Shown: positions 61,154 through 64,000 of the stretch, piece by piece
How positions within the stretch are numbered: the first letter of the stretch is position 1
Layout: the number at the start of each line of letters is the position of its first letter
Assembly: GCA_946807835.1 (NCBI GenBank)
Contig: OX327683.1
Location: forward strand, 7,569,001-7,633,000
Length of the DNA stretch: 64,000 bases
From: Ailanthus altissimus
Lineage: Eukaryota; Streptophyta; Magnoliopsida; Sapindales; Simaroubaceae
Direction: 5' to 3'
Program-made: the position numbers and the translations under genes
Notes under the pieces: model-generated
Database searches by the model: none
What the model saw: only the letters and a program-made list of their open reading frames with translations
Told to the model about the DNA's origin: nothing

Positions 61154-61852
61154 TAGGGTGAGCATTGTATGATTTAATCTGTTTGGATTCAATTTTGAAA
61201 TCTATTCCGTACCATTGGTTTAGGTTTGAATCAAATTAATCCAATTCAACTTAATGAATTAATTAAAATTTTAATATCGTCAATCCGTATCAATTTGGAT
61301 TACATATCGGCCTAGGTAAATTTATTTCAAATAACACTTTCATCCATGTCTTTAGAATTACCTAAAAATATCTATTTTATTAAAAAAAAAATATCTTTCT
61401 GATCAGTTTTTACTCTTTTCTAATGTTCATTTGGATAAAATAATACTATCATCATATAAATTACAAAACTTGTAATATGATAATACTAATAATAAATCAA
61501 AATCTTATTGTCATCCCCATCAAAATGAGTTTTTTTGGATAATTTTAAAAACAAAGAGTTTAAGTCAAATTTTGAGAATTTAAATGTCTTTATCCTAACT
61601 TTAAATTAAACCATTTTAAAGGCCTAAAAACTCATATTTATATGTTTGCTTTTGTTATGCTTTTGCTTATTTATGAAATTTATATTGTATCTCCAAGTTT
61701 ATGTGTACTCTTTTTCAATCACAAATTATATGTTGTCACATCTTTAAAATGAGAAAATTAAATTAAACTAGATCAGAGTCGTTAGTTTGACATTTTTAAA
61801 TTTAAAACTGTTAGTTTGGATCAGTTCGGTTAAAATATGTCTACTCTTAATA
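61154..61852. mobile_element. Possible hAT-like non-autonomous element
   Basis: The left end ttagggtgagcattgtatg and the reverse complement of the right end (ttaagagtagacatatttt) are partly alike and resemble the ends of the element at 42802-43123. The words ggttcaat/ggtttaggtttgaatc and cggttaaaat fit this repeat type. No clear target duplication, so the call is tentative. Confidence 0.33.
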
Positions 61853-62179
61853 ATAAGCTCAATTCTTTCATTTATTATTTTGTCATTCTTCGATGCTCCA
61901 TTGATCAAAATAATAACACCATTTATATAAATTAAGAAATTTAGAATCTAACTCTACAAATTACAACAAAGTATTTTGCCCGACATTGCTAATGACCTCA
62001 AACGAAGTTACATATCAACAATGATGTCATGAATTATATAAAAAAGAAAAAAATAGTTTTTTTAATTAAAAAAAAGTATTTTAACTTATGTATTTATATA
62101 CTTTAATACCTTAAAATTTTATTATAAAGCTTATTTTTTTAAAGGCTCAACACGACTCAAGAACTTCAAACTCATATCT

Positions 62180-62380
62180 ATTAACTCTTTTATTTAATTT
62201 AAAAGATAAAAATTCTTTAAATTTATATTTCTTTTATCATATGATACCTAAATATTTTAATATTTTTAAAGGTGAGAGTATTTTTAATTTTTTAAAATAA
62301 ATAAAAGGATGAGAATATAATTAAAATTAAATCTGTTATTAAAGTGTAATTCATGTAAACCTTAGGGTGCGACGGTGTTA
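62180..62380. mobile_element. MITE copy 2, left-truncated
   Basis: The right half ends in gttattaaagtgtaattcatgtaaacc.tagggtgcgacggtgttaa, matching the right ends of the elements at 44337-44596 and 62460-62715. The left inverted repeat is not found, so only part of the element remains. Confidence 0.55.
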
Positions 62381-62459
62381 ACCCCCCTTATAATTGAGGC
62401 GGCGGTTTTTCTTCTAGCTTTTGCACACACTTCAATTCAATCTTAAAAGAGAAGGGATA

Positions 62460-62715
62460 TTAACACTGTTACCCCCCTAAGGTTGGTATAAATTATATTT
62501 TAATGATAACTTTAGTTTTAATTATACTATTACTCCTTTATTTAATTAAAAAAATAAAAATGCACTCATTTTTTAAGAATATTTTAATAATTTATGTGAC
62601 AAAATTATAACTGTATTTTCATCTTTTGAATTAAGTAGAAAAGGTGATAGTGTAATTAAAATTAAAACTGTTATCAAAGAGTAATTTGTACCAACTTCAG
62701 GGGGTAACAGTGTTA
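62460..62715. mobile_element. MITE copy 3 (TIR TTAACACTGTTACCCCC)
   Basis: About 256 bp with inverted ends: ttaacactgttacccccctaaggttggtataaatta on the left and the complement of taatttgtaccaacttcagggggtaacagtgttaa on the right. TTA/TAA at the borders may be a 3-bp duplication. Same family as 44337-44596. No coding capacity. Confidence 0.8.
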
Positions 62716-63624
62716 ATACCCCTAAAAGAGAATTATTGACATCATTTGCAAAATAAAAAAAATAAATAAATAAGAATGAATTTTAAAATACTTTTAAAAT
62801 CATAATACAGATGTCTTTTTTATTTACAAAATATCTAAAATAAAATTAAAAATTATTATTATCTTTATTAACCACATTGTTTTCAAAACATGGACATTTA
62901 GAATGTTATGGTTTCTAATTTATAGCTATTACGACATTAAATCACTACCTTTTTTTTTTATAACATTTAACTGTTATTTTTTTATATTAGAGACTTTAAG
63001 AATTATTTTTGAAGAGTGTTAGCATTAATTGTTACTTTTAAATCAATCAAATATATATATATTATATTGTGTTAATAAGATTATAGTGAATATAACTCAA
63101 CAAAAGAGGTGAATAATTTAAAAATATTAACGAAAAGAATAGCACATGATGCTCATTATTTTTTATAAAGATTTGATGTTTATATTATGTTAAAATGCAT
63201 ATATTTAATGTAAAATATGTTTGTAACTAAACATATTTTAAAAAGAATGATATGCCCAAGAAACACAATAGAACAAGAGTGCTCACAATTTTGACTTCTT
63301 TCTTTTGAATGTCCAATTTGGATCGTTTTAATTTGTTGACCAAAAGAATTAACAAATATATTAGTTATGTAACAATTTCACATTGTCACCTAACACCTAA
63401 AGAGAAAATAAAATTAAATAATCTACAATTTTTAAATAATATTTAAAAATATTTTTATTGATGTGTTAAATAATTATTAAATGATAAAATAGTGTAATTA
63501 ATAATTTTAAAATACTACTCAATAATTATTTGATACATTAATTTAAAATAAAAAATTTTAAATATCAATAACTAAATGTAACATTACTCAATTAAGATTA
63601 TATTTATATTAATACAGCTAATTA
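62716..63624. other. AT-rich intergenic DNA
   Basis: Stretch between the MITE and the pectinesterase stop. Nothing recognised; it should contain the 3' UTR of the minus-strand gene near its right end. Confidence 0.5.
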
Positions 63625-64000
63625 CTATAAGATTGCAACCAATTGATCTCCATCAATAAATGACATATTGAGGAACATAGAAGCCTGAGTGTCATTGAAT
63701 CTCTCAACATAGGGTGCCCTCGTTGTCATATCAGATCCTGCTCCTGAGCAATTGTACTCTCCATAGAAAATTGTCCTGCATCAAATTTGAATTTCACAAC
63801 AATAATTAGAAATTTATTATAAAAAAGAATTAAATTAGAATTTTATACTTATTTGACCTTAAGTGAACGTATATATATTTTCGCTATATATTCTTTTTTG
63901 TTTAATTAATTATCAATCAGAAATATGTTGCGATCCTTACTGGTCTCTAGTAGGATCGTTGAAGTCATTCCAACCCTCTAAGGCGATTATATCAGTCATG
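63625..64000 (-). CDS. Pectinesterase (pectin methylesterase), 3' end only
   Basis: Two exons on the minus strand: 64000-63941 (continuing beyond the window) and 63775-63625, joined across a 165-bp GT...AG intron with matching phase. The product ends MTDIIALEGWNDFNDPTRDQ, then TIFYGEYNCSGAGSDMTTRA, PYVERFNDTQASMF and SFIDGDQLVAIL before TAG. The E-G-W-x-x-F/W, Y-G-E-Y-x-C-x-G-x-G and R-x-x-Y/W blocks are the conserved C-terminal end of plant pectinesterases, which remove methyl esters from cell-wall pectin. The catalytic aspartates lie upstream, off the window. The usual G-P-G-A is G-A-G-S here, and the usual tryptophan after the final G-D/E is leucine. Confidence 0.85.

Noticed and set aside
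1..64000. CRISPR arrays, bacterial operons, tRNA or rRNA genes
   Set aside because: The window is plant nuclear DNA. No spaced short repeats, no tRNA cloverleaf-type sequence and no rRNA core sequence were noticed; the tRNA-like words are retrotransposon primer sites.

Overview
This is a nuclear window from a eudicot plant. It is AT-rich, nearly all of it consists of plant-type LTR retrotransposons, and it carries one complete intron-rich host gene plus the 3' end of a second. I do not name the species. By size the window is roughly two thirds transposable elements (1 to about 41300), followed by a low-copy gene region (about 45 to 64 kb).

Transposon block. (A) A Ty1/copia element spans 1-19730 on +; the window begins inside its 5' LTR and its 3' LTR is complete. 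(B) A Ty3/gypsy Athila-like element (3520-15227, -) is inserted inside A between the gag zinc knuckle and the protease. B carries an intronless, decayed copy of a plant LOG (cytokinin-activating phosphoribohydrolase) gene and an unrecognised 175-codon open frame in the space between integrase and 3' LTR. (C) A Ty3/gypsy Tat/Ogre-like element (19959-33283, +) has a perfect 5-bp target duplication, two RNase H domains and an antisense plant-mobile-domain gene. (E) A Ty3/gypsy chromovirus (33310 to about 41297, +) has a C-terminal chromodomain. Two related solo LTRs of about 2.15 kb (D1, D2) are inserted in the integrase of C and in the 5' LTR of E. All internal coding regions in these elements are broken by stops and frameshifts. 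I described these as found and restored none of them.

Gene block. After about 4 kb of intergenic DNA with MITEs and an RNase H-like remnant comes a complete 17-exon ZIFL-type (zinc-induced facilitator-like) major facilitator gene, 45151-60434 on +. It is predicted to encode 489 residues, with consensus GT/AG introns and an open frame throughout. Its intron 11 has grown to about 5.8 kb by insertion of a truncated Ty1/copia element (F). Downstream are more MITEs of the same family as one upstream of the gene. At the right edge is the last part of a pectinesterase gene on - (63625 to beyond 64000).

The order of events can be read from the nesting: A was present before B; C before D1; E before D2. 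By eye on sampled stretches, the LTRs of A differ by about 8-9% and those of B by about 5-6%, which agrees with B being younger. The points most worth a second look are the LOG retrocopy and neighbouring unknown frame inside B, the antisense plant-mobile-domain gene inside C, and the CpG-rich LTR patch inside the ZIFL intron.
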